DNA of 64,000 nt from positions 764,572 to 828,571 of the forward strand of contig NZ_CP047945.1 in assembly GCF_014279795.1 (NCBI RefSeq), written 5' to 3'. Below are positions 24,455 to 33,061 of the stretch, piece after piece (position 1 is the first letter of the stretch; the number at the start of each line of letters is the position of its first letter). The translations under genes were made by a program, and so were the position numbers. The notes beneath the pieces are model-generated. The model was not told the DNA's origin. It saw only the letters and a list, made by a program, of their open reading frames with translations, and ran no database searches. Source of the DNA: Synechococcus sp. PROS-7-1. Its GTDB lineage: Bacteria > Cyanobacteriota > Cyanobacteriia > PCC-6307 > Cyanobiaceae.

Positions 24455-24709
24455 TCAGTTGCTGCTGAAAGGGTTGTAGTAGGGCTTCGCGGGGGTGTCT
24501 CCGGGCGGGTTGTCGATCTTGGTGTTGCAAGTAATCGAGCCGTCTGCGTTTTCAAGGCAGTCGGTCGGTACAACTGTGCTCTGTGGACCTGTGCGGCTGT
24601 TTGGGCCGAGAAGCCAAACCTCTGATTGGGCCAGGACGGCCTGGGGAAGGGTGGCGGCAAGGGCCGTCATCAAACTGATGCCGGCAAGCTGTTGGGGCAG
24701 GGAGGGCAT
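24455..24709 (-). CDS. Small secreted protein, function unknown
   Basis: 84 residues with a signal peptide cleaved after about residue 27 (AVLA-Q). The mature part has two Cys (in TDCLENADGSITCNTK) that could form one disulfide, and a proline-rich end. Five bases separate it from the PsiE-like gene on the same strand, so they probably form an operon. I do not recognise a family. Confidence 0.7.
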   Translation of the reverse strand: MPSLPQQLAGISLMTALAATLPQAVLAQSEVWLLGPNSRTGPQSTVVPTDCLENADGSITCNTKIDNPPGDTPAKPYYNPFSSN

Positions 24710-24750
24710 CGTCCTCAGCGCATGTCACTCCACTTTGCCCGGGATTTCCA

Positions 24751-25095
24751 TTAGCTGGCGCGGTCATCACGGATTTCCTGCAGGAGTAGGTCGAGTTGCC
24801 CGAATGGATCGGCAGAGTCACTGGTTGTGTTCGCAGCCTCGCCGAAGGGGCCCGAAGACTCTCCATCCGCCCACTCGGCTTCAATGGCGCAAAGGCGGGC
24901 CGCAAGTCTGGGCATGCCACCAAGGCTGTAATCCCGTTGAAGAATCTCAAGAAGGGCGGGCATGCGTGTGGATGAGGCCCGGAGGCTGCGCCGCAGGTCG
25001 GCTTGCGTTCGCCCTTGGTTCTTGAGCCAGTCCTTGAGCAGTGCTCCGAGGTCGTCCTCCAGCTCTTGAGACCAGGGGGTCATGGATTTGATCAT
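24751..25095 (-). CDS. Conserved hypothetical soluble protein
   Basis: 114 residues from the ATG at 25095, which overlaps the stop of the upstream DUF1232 gene as ATGA; an ATG at 25083 is an alternative. The N-terminal half (WLKNQGRTQADLRRSLRASSTRMPALLEIL) looks like a helix-turn-helix of the kind found in small DNA-binding proteins. The C-terminal half is acidic and helical. Regulatory function is only a guess. Confidence 0.65.
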   Translation of the reverse strand: MIKSMTPWSQELEDDLGALLKDWLKNQGRTQADLRRSLRASSTRMPALLEILQRDYSLGGMPRLAARLCAIEAEWADGESSGPFGEAANTTSDSADPFGQLDLLLQEIRDDRAS

Positions 25096-25448
25096 GGAAA
25101 CCACCGCTCCAGTCTGCGCTGAGCCCTCTGTCTGATTTCGGGAGTGATGTGATTCCTGCACAGTCCAAGCAAGGCGGTGAGTGCCACCAGATCGTCGCTG
25201 AAACCAGCCACCGGCAGAAGATCAGGGATCAGATCAATCGGAACGAGCAAATAGGTGAGCGCCGCAAGAACGGTGACTCTGGCCTGATGGGGAGTGCTCG
25301 GCTCGAGCACCATCTCCATTGCTTCCAGTGCTGGGCGGGCGAGAAGTCGGCCGCTCCGCTTGAGCAGGTTGTGCAGCAATCCTGCGTCCACCGTGACGTC
25401 ATCAGTCTTTGAATCGGCGCGTGAGGAAGCGGATGCCAACGGGGTCAT
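25092..25448 (-). CDS. DUF1232 (YkvA-like) membrane protein
   Basis: 118 residues. The conserved LLVPIDLIPDLLPVAGFSDDLVAL segment is diagnostic of DUF1232, small membrane-associated proteins of unknown role. A 24-base perfect palindrome (25442-25465) covers the start codon, so either expression is controlled there or translation starts further downstream, for example at a GTG near DVTVDAG. It is followed by the hypothetical gene with a 4-base overlap. Confidence 0.85.
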   Translation of the reverse strand: MTPLASASSRADSKTDDVTVDAGLLHNLLKRSGRLLARPALEAMEMVLEPSTPHQARVTVLAALTYLLVPIDLIPDLLPVAGFSDDLVALTALLGLCRNHITPEIRQRAQRRLERWFP

Positions 25449-25465
25449 TCTCCTGAGAATGACCC
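25442..25465. promoter_or_regulatory. Perfect 24-base palindrome at DUF1232 start
   Basis: Arms GGGTCATTCTC (25442-25452) and GAGAATGACCC (25455-25465) are exact reverse complements around a 2-base centre. The start codon of the DUF1232 gene (25446-25448) lies inside one arm. It is suited to binding a dimeric regulator. As RNA, the 2-base loop would be strained. Confidence 0.5.
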
Positions 25466-25533
25466 TTAGTTTCAGTGATCTCGGCGTGCGCGAGCAGGAG
25501 AGGGATCCGGCGGGTTGATGGTCGGGTTTCCGC

Positions 25534-26460
25534 TCAAACGCTCATTTCGACTAGTCCGTGCTGAATTCCAGTCTTGCGGAGCTTGCGCAGTGCGCGCTGC
25601 ACCACCTGACGGCAGTATTCGCGGCTGCAGTTCATCTGACGCGCCACCTCGGCCAATGTTCGCCATTCATTGCTTCCGTCAAGGCCGAAGCGCAGCATCA
25701 CAACGGTGCGTTCCTTGGGCGTGAGGTTGGATTTATCGAGCAGTTTCCAGGCTGATGCCGTGCGCTCGGCAATCTCAGCTCTTTCCATGGGCGGAACTTC
25801 CTCGCTGGGAAGCACGTCCACTAGCTCCGATGGATCGGATTTTGACTTCACCACGCCCTGAAGGCTCACGGTGACGCTACGCAATTCGCAACCAAGAAGA
25901 TCTTCGACTTCGCTGATTGGAAGCTTCATGTCGTCAGCCAGCTGTTCTGTGCTCGGTGACAAGCCATTGCGTTGCATTAAACGGGCTTTGGAAGCACGAA
26001 GTTTTGTAAGTTTTTCATTCACATTGACGGGGATGCGAATAGTTCGGCTCTGGGTTGAAAGAGCACGATTGAGTCCCTGCCGAATCCACCAATACGCATA
26101 GGTGGAAAAACGATGACCTCGGGTTGGATCGTACTTTTCAACGGCTCGGGTCAGTCCGAGGGTCCCCTCCTGGATCAGGTCAAGTAGGTCAAGGCCTTTG
26201 CCCTGGTAGCGCTTGGCGAGATTCACAACCAGCCTCAGGTTGGCTGTGATCATCTGATTCTTGGCCTTTTCACCGCGTTTGATCGTGCGCTTCTCGTCAT
26301 CGCTGAACTCGCAGGCTGGGCCACTGCCCCCGGCGAGCTGACAACGCTCGGTCAGGGTCACCATGGCCTGCACCTTTCGGCCCATGGTTAATTCCTGTTC
26401 AGGCGTCAGTAATTGGTGTCTGCCGATTTCGCCCAGAAAAGCACTCAGGGAGCTCACCAT
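25534..26460 (-). CDS. Group-2 RNA polymerase sigma factor (sigma-70 family)
   Basis: 308 residues. Region 1.2 begins at the N-terminus. Regions 2.1-2.4 run from NLRLVVNLAKRYQGKGLDLLDLIQEG to YAYWWIRQGLNRALSTQSRTIR, region 3 follows, and region 4.2 (RTLAEVARQMNCSREYCRQVVQRALRKLRK) ends the protein. It lacks the long region 1.1 of the primary sigma, so it is a non-essential group-2 factor of the kind used in cyanobacterial stress, light or circadian responses. The upstream 249-base AT-rich region should hold its promoter. Confidence 0.95.
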   Translation of the reverse strand: MVSSLSAFLGEIGRHQLLTPEQELTMGRKVQAMVTLTERCQLAGGSGPACEFSDDEKRTIKRGEKAKNQMITANLRLVVNLAKRYQGKGLDLLDLIQEGTLGLTRAVEKYDPTRGHRFSTYAYWWIRQGLNRALSTQSRTIRIPVNVNEKLTKLRASKARLMQRNGLSPSTEQLADDMKLPISEVEDLLGCELRSVTVSLQGVVKSKSDPSELVDVLPSEEVPPMERAEIAERTASAWKLLDKSNLTPKERTVVMLRFGLDGSNEWRTLAEVARQMNCSREYCRQVVQRALRKLRKTGIQHGLVEMSV

Positions 26461-26709
26461 TTTGTTGGCTCTGTTTCTTTGAACCTAGGGCGAATGTCTT
26501 TTTCTCTGGCCCGTGTAATAAAGAGTGCGGAATTCATTATTTGGACACAATTTTGAATTTGTTCTGATTCCCTTTTTTATTCGTTTTTTTAATCGTTTTT
26601 CTTCGCTTTTCGTCTGCCTGAGTATTTCTACGTAAGACAAGCTTTCTGCGTAACAGCAGCTTGTGGAGTTCTGCCGCTACCCTCGCTTGCGCCGACCTAT
26701 GTCGAATCC
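26461..26709. promoter_or_regulatory. AT-rich divergent intergenic region
   Basis: This is the longest gene-free stretch of the window. It separates the sigma-factor gene from the DUF2214 gene. It holds a T-rich tract with repeated TCGTTTTT-like units (about 26580-26612) and an inverted repeat ACAAGCT (26637-26643) / AGCTTGT (26658-26664). It probably carries both promoters. I cannot place -10 or -35 elements reliably and see no convincing small RNA. Confidence 0.45.
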
Positions 26710-27201
26710 ATGCCTTTGGCCACCGTGCTCACCCCCGAGATCGCCAAGAGTGCGGGAGTGGCCTACATCCACTACGTGAGCTTCATGTTCTGCTTTGCGG
26801 CGCTGGTTGTGGAGCGCAGGCTGCTGCGTCCAGATCCTGATCGGCGTGCAGCAACGGCGATGGTGATCACCGACATCATTTATGGCATTGCGGCTCTGGC
26901 GCTCTTGGTGAGCGGCATCTTCCGAGTTCTGTATTACGGCCAGGGAAGCGAGTTCTACACCCAGAACCCACTCTTCTGGTGGAAGGTCGGTCTCTACTTG
27001 AGTGTGGGGGGTCTCTCCCTTTATCCAACGATCACTTACATCCTCTGGGCGATCCCCTTGCGCAAGGGTGAGCTCCCCAAGGTGAGTGAGGCACTTGCCA
27101 CCCGCCTGGGATGGATCATCAACGTGGAGTTGGTGGGCTTTTCGCTCGTTCCTCTGCTCGCCACGCTGATGGCCCGAGGCGTCGGGCTGCCCAGTGTGTG
27201 A
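26710..27201 (+). CDS. DUF2214 membrane protein
   Basis: 163 residues with four membrane helices. The family pattern is visible in IHYVSFMFCFAALVVERRLL, the LVSGIFRVLYYGQG segment and NPLFWWKVGLY. The helix-1 His and buried charged residues recall heme-binding four-helix membrane proteins, but no function is established that I know. The metalloprotease-like gene follows after 12 bases. Confidence 0.85.
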   Translation: MPLATVLTPEIAKSAGVAYIHYVSFMFCFAALVVERRLLRPDPDRRAATAMVITDIIYGIAALALLVSGIFRVLYYGQGSEFYTQNPLFWWKVGLYLSVGGLSLYPTITYILWAIPLRKGELPKVSEALATRLGWIINVELVGFSLVPLLATLMARGVGLPSV

Positions 27202-27213
27202 CCCACGCGATTC

Positions 27214-27870
27214 ATGAACCTTGACCCGTGCCCTCCGGCTCAGGCGGAGCGTGTTCTGGAAGGGGAGTCGCTTCGGGCAGGCGCTGCTGTTGCAGCCCCG
27301 GGATACGGCAACAAGTTGGCCCGATCTGACTACGGCGCCCCCTCCTTGCCGCAATGGTGTGTTTGGGTTCAACCCGCTGATGGAATGGAGGCGGATCGCT
27401 GGGAGCGACGTTGGCTTCAAGGCGTGAATGCAGCGCTGGACAGCTGGGCCAAGTTCCTTCCTGTTGTTCGCGTTGAGGATCCGCGACGCGCCCATGTGCG
27501 CGTTGAGCGGCGGCGTCCCCCGCTGCGTCAGCTGGCTGGGGGATGGCGCGCCAGCAATGGACGCAGTTTGTTGCAGGTGCTGGAGGTGAAACGTGCAGAT
27601 CGCGCGCTGCTCGAGCCCCGGGTCACCGTGCTGGTGTCGCCGGAGCTGCGTGCATCGTCTCTGAGGGCGACGGCGTTGCATGAGCTTGGGCATGCGTTCG
27701 GGCTCTGGGGCCATAGCGATAATCCCGCGGATGCCATGGCACCTGTGCAGGGGGCATCCCCGGTGCTTGAGCCATCTGCGGATGATCGCCTCACGTTGGA
27801 GTGGATCCGTCGCCAGCCGACAGGTTTTGGGCGGCCGTTGCCGCCCCGGCCTCAGGCTGATGACGCGTAG
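27214..27870 (+). CDS. Matrixin-like zinc metalloprotease
   Basis: 218 residues. The extended zinc motif HELGHAFGLWGHS (H156, E157, H160, H167) matches HExxHxxGxxH of metzincins, and M175 in DAMAP gives the Met-turn, together typical of matrixin (M10) domains. There is no clear signal peptide from this start, so either the protein is cytoplasmic or the true start differs. The Arg-rich middle (about 84-105) is unusual. It probably cleaves proteins; the substrate is unknown. Confidence 0.8.
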   Translation: MNLDPCPPAQAERVLEGESLRAGAAVAAPGYGNKLARSDYGAPSLPQWCVWVQPADGMEADRWERRWLQGVNAALDSWAKFLPVVRVEDPRRAHVRVERRRPPLRQLAGGWRASNGRSLLQVLEVKRADRALLEPRVTVLVSPELRASSLRATALHELGHAFGLWGHSDNPADAMAPVQGASPVLEPSADDRLTLEWIRRQPTGFGRPLPPRPQADDA

Positions 27871-28000
27871 AAGTTGCTGTTTCGTAACACATCTGAAACG
27901 GAATCGTGTCGCCTGGGCGGGGAGTGGCGGCTGCATTGCTGGGATGTCATCAGGCTCTAAACCCGGCAAGCTGCTGAACGAGACTCCTTCCTCTTTGGCT

Positions 28001-28678
28001 ATGACGCGGAGATGGCACACCGGACAGTTGATGGGATTGCCCGCCCTTGCTGCTCTGGCGGTCGCTGCGGTGGGGTGCAGTCCCTCGGATCAGGCTGTTG
28101 ATCAATCCGCTGGCGCGTCAGAAACCATCCTCATTCAGCTGGATGGCGACGATCCATCGGCCAGTCGGGGGGAGCTACGGCGCGGCAGAACGCCCCTGCA
28201 GTTCAAGGTTGGCTATGGCCGCAACGGCATTGCCTGCCAAGGAACACGTTTCGAGGAGGGCTGGACTCCCCTAGGCACCTTCCGTGTGAATGCTGTGCTC
28301 AGCGCAGATCGCTTTGCGATGGATTCCTCCCTGGTGGAGGCCTCCGGAAAAAGTGAGGCCTATCTGCGCGACAACCTTTTCCGCAACATGAGCGCGATTG
28401 ACTTCAAAGGGGATGGTGAAACTGCGGAGTACGGCATCGGGTACATCAGCCTGACGCCGGTTCCCCCGACGCCCCAACCGTTCCGCTTCAACACCTACGA
28501 CGGTCAATTCCGCTGGTACAGCTTTGCCATTCACGGCACCAATGACCCCAGTCGGGTCGGTCAGTCGGTGACTGGAGGGTGCATCAATGTTGGACAAGAG
28601 GCGATGGCCGATCTGCTCAAGACCGTTCAGCTCGGTGATGAGGTCGTGATCACCTCCGAGAGCCCCTGCGTGTCTTAA
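28001..28678 (+). CDS. L,D-transpeptidase (YkuD) lipoprotein
   Basis: 225 residues from the ATG at 28001, chosen because it places a lipoprotein signal with C26 (AAVGC) at the N-terminus; an upstream ATG at 27944 is possible. The catalytic motif is HGTNDPSR...SVTGGCIN, matching the YkuD pattern H-x(14-17)-[ST]-x-G-C-x-N with Cys as nucleophile. Such enzymes make 3-3 crosslinks in peptidoglycan or attach proteins to it, acting in the periplasm. It is convergent with hisIE (4-base overlap of the stops). Confidence 0.88.
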   Translation: MTRRWHTGQLMGLPALAALAVAAVGCSPSDQAVDQSAGASETILIQLDGDDPSASRGELRRGRTPLQFKVGYGRNGIACQGTRFEEGWTPLGTFRVNAVLSADRFAMDSSLVEASGKSEAYLRDNLFRNMSAIDFKGDGETAEYGIGYISLTPVPPTPQPFRFNTYDGQFRWYSFAIHGTNDPSRVGQSVTGGCINVGQEAMADLLKTVQLGDEVVITSESPCVS

Positions 28679-29355
28679 GCCGATTCCTGGTGCCGCCTTG
28701 GTGCGCCTCGTCGGGCCGCAAGAACTTCTTGCACTTGGCGCCAGCTGACACCGTGATGGGCCAGCGCCACTTGGAGATGGAAGAGGATGTCTGCCGCTTC
28801 ACCGGCAATCTCCTCGGGGTTGCCGTCTTTGCAGGCCATCACGAATTCGGCGCTTTCCTCGCCGATCTTCTTGAGGATGCGATTGTCACCGCCGCTGAGC
28901 AGTTTGTTGGTGTAGCTGCCTTCCTCCGGGTGTTCGCGGCGGTCTTCGATCACGCGCATCAGTTCCGTGCAGGCATCCGCCGGTGGTGGCGGGGCCTGAG
29001 CTCCCCCTTCACTGCGCTGATCCCCGTCTTCAAAGAAACAACTGCGTGCACCGGTGTGGCAGGCCACGTCGCCGCGCTGCTCGATGCTGAGCAGGATTAC
29101 GTCGGCATCGCAGTCGTAGCGGATGTTGCGCACTGTCTGGGTGTGTCCACTGGTGGCTCCCTTGTGCCAGAGCTCCTGGCGGGAGCGGCTCCAGTAGTGG
29201 GCTTCGCCGCTGCTGAGGGTGAGCTCCAGCGAGCTGCGATTCATCCAGGCCACCATCAGCACGGCACCATCCAGCCAGTCCTGCGCAATCGCGGGGATCA
29301 GTCCCGCTTCGTTGAAGCGGAGCTGATCGAGGAACGCAGGGGTGAGGGGCTGCAT
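28675..29355 (-). CDS. hisIE: Bifunctional phosphoribosyl-AMP cyclohydrolase / phosphoribosyl-ATP pyrophosphatase
   Basis: 226 residues. The HisI domain (1 to about 115) has the metal-binding [10 protein letters not shown] and HTGARSCFF segments. The HisE domain (about 130-215) has the EExxE-type helix [17 protein letters not shown] and [11 protein letters not shown]. Together they perform steps two and three of histidine synthesis. The gene stands alone here, as histidine genes do in cyanobacteria, and is divergent from the QueD-like gene. Confidence 0.96.
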   Translation of the reverse strand: MQPLTPAFLDQLRFNEAGLIPAIAQDWLDGAVLMVAWMNRSSLELTLSSGEAHYWSRSRQELWHKGATSGHTQTVRNIRYDCDADVILLSIEQRGDVACHTGARSCFFEDGDQRSEGGAQAPPPPADACTELMRVIEDRREHPEEGSYTNKLLSGGDNRILKKIGEESAEFVMACKDGNPEEIAGEAADILFHLQVALAHHGVSWRQVQEVLAARRGAPRRHQESA

Positions 29356-29423
29356 CGGTGGGAGTGGGGTCCAGATGTAGACAGGAGGAATCCTCCCGCA
29401 GCGCCGTTCCGTTCGTCTGCCCG

Positions 29424-29924
29424 ATGCCCCTGCCCCCCGCTGGTTACACCTGCAGCAAGCAGTTCGACGGTTACCCCTGCTGTCATCGCCAATGGCGTCA
29501 TCCGGGACATTGCCGGTTCGTGCATGGCTACAGCCGCAGTTTTACGGTTTGGTTTGCTGCGACGGCTTTGGACGCCTGTGGCTTTGTGGTGGATTTCTCA
29601 AGCCTCAGACCCCTGGAGGCCCAGCTGCGTGAGCAGTTTGATCACACCTTTCTGGTGAATGACGATGATCCCCTGCTGGCGCAATGGCGAGATCTGCATG
29701 CGCAGGGGGCCCTTGATCTGCGCGTGATGGAGAACGTGGGAATGGAAGCCTCAGCAAGGTTGGTGTGGACCTGGGCTAACGCACTCCTGAAGGAGCGTGA
29801 TCAAGGCCGCAGCTGCTGCTGGCGTGTGGAGGCCCGGGAAAACCGGGCCAATGGAGCCTGCTACGAGGCCCTGCCGGAGTGGTTCAACGCAGAGCCAGCT
29901 GTTGCTGGTTCTCGTGGCCTGTGA
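29424..29924 (+). CDS. 6-pyruvoyl-tetrahydropterin synthase / QueD-family protein
   Basis: 166 residues from the ATG at 29424. Alignment by eye with QueD: Zn ligand His21 (CCH), catalytic Cys30, Zn ligand His34, catalytic His in FDHTFLVND, and a late Glu. The third zinc ligand, normally the second His of HGH, is Tyr36 (HGY). The enzyme may therefore bind zinc differently, perhaps using His26 or His29 of the extra HPGHC segment. Roles could be in queuosine or pterin synthesis. Its end overlaps clpB by 41 bases. Confidence 0.8.
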   Translation: MPLPPAGYTCSKQFDGYPCCHRQWRHPGHCRFVHGYSRSFTVWFAATALDACGFVVDFSSLRPLEAQLREQFDHTFLVNDDDPLLAQWRDLHAQGALDLRVMENVGMEASARLVWTWANALLKERDQGRSCCWRVEARENRANGACYEALPEWFNAEPAVAGSRGL

Positions 29925-32499
29925 CGGGTTCGACATCCACATGGACGGTGTCACCGTCGCCATACCTGCCGGAGAGGATGGCTTTGGCAATCGGCGTTTC
30001 TAGTTCCCTCTGAACGGCGCGCTTGAGTGGACGGGCGCCATAGACAGGGTCGTAGCCGGCATTGGCCAGCCAGTCCGTGGCTGCTTCGCTGAGATTGAGG
30101 CCCAGTTTGCGCTCATCCAAGCGGGCGCGCAGGCGCTCCACCTGCAGGGTCACGATCTGGCGCAACTCATCCCGCCTGAGGCTGTGGAAGATGATCTGAT
30201 CGTCGAGCCTGTTGAGAAATTCGGGCCTGAAGTGAGCGCGCAGCGCCTCGTTCACCCGCCGCTCCATTTCGCCATGCTGACCGTCATCGCCGCCGAGGTC
30301 GAGGATCGACTGGCTGCCGATGTTGCTGGTAAGGATCAGAACAGAGTTGGTGAAATCCACCGTTCGCCCCTGACCATCGGTGACGCGGCCGTCATCCAGG
30401 ATCTGCAGCATCACGTTGAACACATCGGGGTGGGCCTTCTCCACCTCGTCGAACAGGATCACGGCGTAGGGCCGGCGTCGCACAGCCTCCGTGAGCTGCC
30501 CCCCGGCCTCGTACCCCACATACCCAGGAGGTGCCCCGATCAGCCGGCTCACCGTGTGCTTCTCCATGTACTCCGACATGTCGATGCGCACCATGGCGTC
30601 TTCGCTGTCGAAGAGCTGAGCGGCCAGGGCCTTGGACAGCTCGGTCTTGCCCACCCCGGTCGGACCCAGGAACAGGAAACTGGCGATCGGTCGGTTGGGG
30701 TCGCTGAGTCCAGCACGGGAGCGCTGGATCGCATCGGCAACTGCGGTGACCGCCTGCTGCTGGCCCACGACCCGTTCGTGTAGCTCAGTTTCCAGGTTCA
30801 GAAGCTTGGCCATCTCCGACTGGACCAGCTTCGCCACGGGAATGCCTGTCCACTTCGCGATCACCTCAGCGATGTCGTCTTCGGTGACCTCTTCGCGAAG
30901 CAAGGACTTGTCCTGTCCTCCGTCGTCTGCTGCCGCGAGGGCTGCCTCCTTGTCTGCCAGCTGTTTTTGCAGGGTGGCCAAAGTGCCGTATTCGAGTTCG
31001 GCCGCTTTGTTCAGGTCGTAGCTGCGCTTGGCTTGCTCCACCTGCAGCTGCACGCGCTCGATCTCTTCTTTCAGATTTGAGAGGTCGTCGATTGCGCCTT
31101 TTTCCTGCTGCCACTGGGCATTGAGGGTGCTCTGCTGTTCGGAGAGTTCCGCTAGCTCCCGCTCAAGACGTTCCAACCGTTCCTGGCTGGCGGCGTCAGA
31201 CTCGCGGCCGAGAGACAGCTTCTCCATCTCCAGCTGCAGAATCTTGCGATCGATCTCGTCGATCTCCTCTGGTTTGGAGGTGATCTCCATCTTCAGGCGT
31301 GCAGCGGACTCATCCACCAGATCGATCGCCTTGTCCGGAAGGAAGCGATCGGCGATGTAGCGGCTGCTCAGAACGGCCGCGGCCACCAGGGCGCTGTCGG
31401 CGATGCGCACGCCATGGTGCACTTCGTATCGCTCCTTCAGGCCACGCAGGATCGAGACCGTGTCTTCGACGGTGGGCTGATCCACCAGCACTTGCTGGAA
31501 GCGACGCTCGAGGGCCGGATCCTTTTCGATGTGCTGCCGGTGTTCATCCAGGGTGGTGGCACCGATGCAACGCAGTTCGCCCCGGGCGAGCATTGGTTTC
31601 AGAAGATTGCTGGCATCCATGGCCCCACCGGTGGCGCCGGCACCAACCACGGTGTGGATCTCGTCGATGAACAGCACGATCCCGCCGTCGGAGGCGGTCA
31701 CCTCCTTGAGCACGGCCTTGAGCCGTTCCTCGAACTCTCCTCTGTATTTGGCGCCTGCGATCAGGGCGCCCATGTCGAGGGCGATGAGCTGTCGGTTCTG
31801 AAGGGCCTGGGGAACGTCACCGTTGACGATGCGTTGTGCCAAGCCTTCCACGATCGCCGTTTTGCCGACCCCCGGCTCACCGATCAGCACCGGGTTGTTC
31901 TTCGTGCGGCGGCTCAGGATCTGAATCGTGCGGCGGATTTCTTCATCACGACCGATCACCGGGTCGAGCTTGCCGTCCCTGGCTGCGGCTGTGAGATCCC
32001 GTCCGTATTTTTCCAGGGACTCGTAGGAGCCCTCCGGGTTCTGATCGGTCACGGTCTGACTGCCCCGCACGGCATTGATGGCATTTTTGAGTGAGTCGGG
32101 ATCGGCGCCGGCCTGCGTGAGCAGACGGCGTCCACAGCGACTGTCATCGGCAAGGGCCAGCAGGAGGTGCTCAACGGAGATATAGCTGTCGCCATAGTTT
32201 TGTTTGAGACTGTCGGCACGATCGAGCAGGTCGCTCAGGCCCTTGCCCAGATACACAGATTCAGGCGGGGACTGCAGAGCAGGCTGCTGACCGAGGTGAC
32301 TCTCCACGCTGCTCTGCAGGGCGGCAGGCGTGACTCCAGCTTTTTCGAGAATGCGGCTGGCCAGGCCATCCTGTTCCAGGAGGGCTTGGAGCAGGTGTTC
32401 CGTCTCCAGCTGCTGATGCCGGCGTTTCTGGGCCAGCTGCTGAGCCGAAAGGATGGCGGCCCAGGCTTTCTCAGTGAATTGTTCGGCCGTGGGTTGCAT
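29884..32499 (-). CDS. clpB: ATP-dependent disaggregase ClpB
   Basis: 871 residues. Order: N-terminal Clp repeat domain (1 to about 145), AAA+ module 1 with Walker A GEPGVGKT, the long coiled-coil middle domain (about 405-525) that marks ClpB, and AAA+ module 2 with Walker A GPTGVGKT and the usual C-terminal domain. It resolves protein aggregates with DnaK after heat and other stress. Upstream, a 15-base-pair imperfect hairpin (32556-32596) may affect expression. No CIRCE element is visible. Confidence 0.97.
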   Translation of the reverse strand: MQPTAEQFTEKAWAAILSAQQLAQKRRHQQLETEHLLQALLEQDGLASRILEKAGVTPAALQSSVESHLGQQPALQSPPESVYLGKGLSDLLDRADSLKQNYGDSYISVEHLLLALADDSRCGRRLLTQAGADPDSLKNAINAVRGSQTVTDQNPEGSYESLEKYGRDLTAAARDGKLDPVIGRDEEIRRTIQILSRRTKNNPVLIGEPGVGKTAIVEGLAQRIVNGDVPQALQNRQLIALDMGALIAGAKYRGEFEERLKAVLKEVTASDGGIVLFIDEIHTVVGAGATGGAMDASNLLKPMLARGELRCIGATTLDEHRQHIEKDPALERRFQQVLVDQPTVEDTVSILRGLKERYEVHHGVRIADSALVAAAVLSSRYIADRFLPDKAIDLVDESAARLKMEITSKPEEIDEIDRKILQLEMEKLSLGRESDAASQERLERLERELAELSEQQSTLNAQWQQEKGAIDDLSNLKEEIERVQLQVEQAKRSYDLNKAAELEYGTLATLQKQLADKEAALAAADDGGQDKSLLREEVTEDDIAEVIAKWTGIPVAKLVQSEMAKLLNLETELHERVVGQQQAVTAVADAIQRSRAGLSDPNRPIASFLFLGPTGVGKTELSKALAAQLFDSEDAMVRIDMSEYMEKHTVSRLIGAPPGYVGYEAGGQLTEAVRRRPYAVILFDEVEKAHPDVFNVMLQILDDGRVTDGQGRTVDFTNSVLILTSNIGSQSILDLGGDDGQHGEMERRVNEALRAHFRPEFLNRLDDQIIFHSLRRDELRQIVTLQVERLRARLDERKLGLNLSEAATDWLANAGYDPVYGARPLKRAVQRELETPIAKAILSGRYGDGDTVHVDVEPVTGHENQQQLALR

Positions 32500-32555
32500 G
32501 GTTCTTGTCGTTCTCCACCAAACGTATGGGTGATCTTCGGATCAGAGTCCTGGAG

Positions 32556-32596
32556 AACCGTTCTCTGTCGTTCGGTCTCCACGACAGAGAGCGGTT
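32556..32596. promoter_or_regulatory. Long inverted repeat in clpB upstream region
   Basis: Arm 32556-32570 (AACCGTTCTCTGTCG) and arm 32582-32596 (CGACAGAGAGCGGTT) pair over 15 positions with one G-T wobble around an 11-base loop. It lies 57-97 bases upstream of the clpB ATG and 45-85 bases before the rightward gene at 32641. No T-run follows, so it is not a classical terminator. An operator or 5'-leader structure is more likely. Confidence 0.5.
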
Positions 32597-32640
32597 AACC
32601 GATGGGAATCGGTAGGGTCCACCGAACTGTTTCACTCACG

Positions 32641-32856
32641 ATGCAGCAGCCCAAGGCTGTCGACCCAACGCTTGTGATGCGCCTTGTGGCGAGGGTGCAG
32701 GAGGTTTACGGTCCAACCCTCACGGATCCTGAGCGGATGTGCTGGACCGTTGTTCATGAACATCATCACGAGGCGATGCCAACGGAGTACGACATCCGGG
32801 AGGTCGACGAAGACTTGTATCTGGCGGTTCTTGAGGCTTGTCGCCAGGGGGCCTGA
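32641..32856 (+). CDS. Small conserved hypothetical protein
   Basis: 71 residues from the ATG at 32641, soluble and acidic, with a histidine run in WTVVHEHHHEAMPTEYDIREV. The N-terminal helix LVMRLVARVQEVYG and the closing helix LYLAVLEACRQG suggest a compact helical protein. The HEHHHE segment could bind a metal. No family recognised. Divergent from clpB. Confidence 0.6.
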   Translation: MQQPKAVDPTLVMRLVARVQEVYGPTLTDPERMCWTVVHEHHHEAMPTEYDIREVDEDLYLAVLEACRQGA

Positions 32857-32860
32857 ACGC

Positions 32861-33061
32861 TCAGATCCTGCTGTCTTTAAACCAGCTTGCGATCCTGGAG
32901 CAATGCGCATCGGCCTTGAAATCGTCGGCCGAAACGGGAAAGCCCGTTTGTCTTGCTAGTTCGATGACCGCATCAAGCGTGCCAAGGTTTTGAAGCTCTC
33001 GTCTCAACCCAGGGCTGCGCTCAAGCGCTCTGACGAAATCACTGAATCCTTCCCGGCTCAT
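32861..33061 (-). CDS. Nif11-like protein
   Basis: 66 residues with the complete Nif11 pattern: FSDFVRALERSPGLRREL, AVIELARQTGFPVSADDF, and the end IASWFKDSRI. There is no leader cleavage site and no core peptide. It follows petJ directly (4-base overlap at 33058-33061) on the same strand, so the two may be co-expressed. Function unknown. Confidence 0.85.
   Translation of the reverse strand: MSREGFSDFVRALERSPGLRRELQNLGTLDAVIELARQTGFPVSADDFKADAHCSRIASWFKDSRI

Noticed and set aside
26677-28020. A 447-codon minus-strand frame opposite the DUF2214 and metalloprotease genes
   Set aside because: Arg/Gln/His-rich, no domain, and the plus-strand genes carry clear motifs.
29381-29400. GGAGGAATCCTCC inverted repeat between hisIE and the QueD-like gene
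   Set aside because: Six-base arms around a 1-base centre can arise by chance, and it is too small to support as a site.
32526-32615. A 29-codon open frame in the clpB upstream region
   Set aside because: It lies across a hairpin, has no ribosome site and no recognised family.
13025-33061. A lanthipeptide (prochlorosin-like) cluster based on the Nif11-like proteins
   Set aside because: No modifying LanM, no peptidase transporter and no Cys-bearing core peptides in the window.
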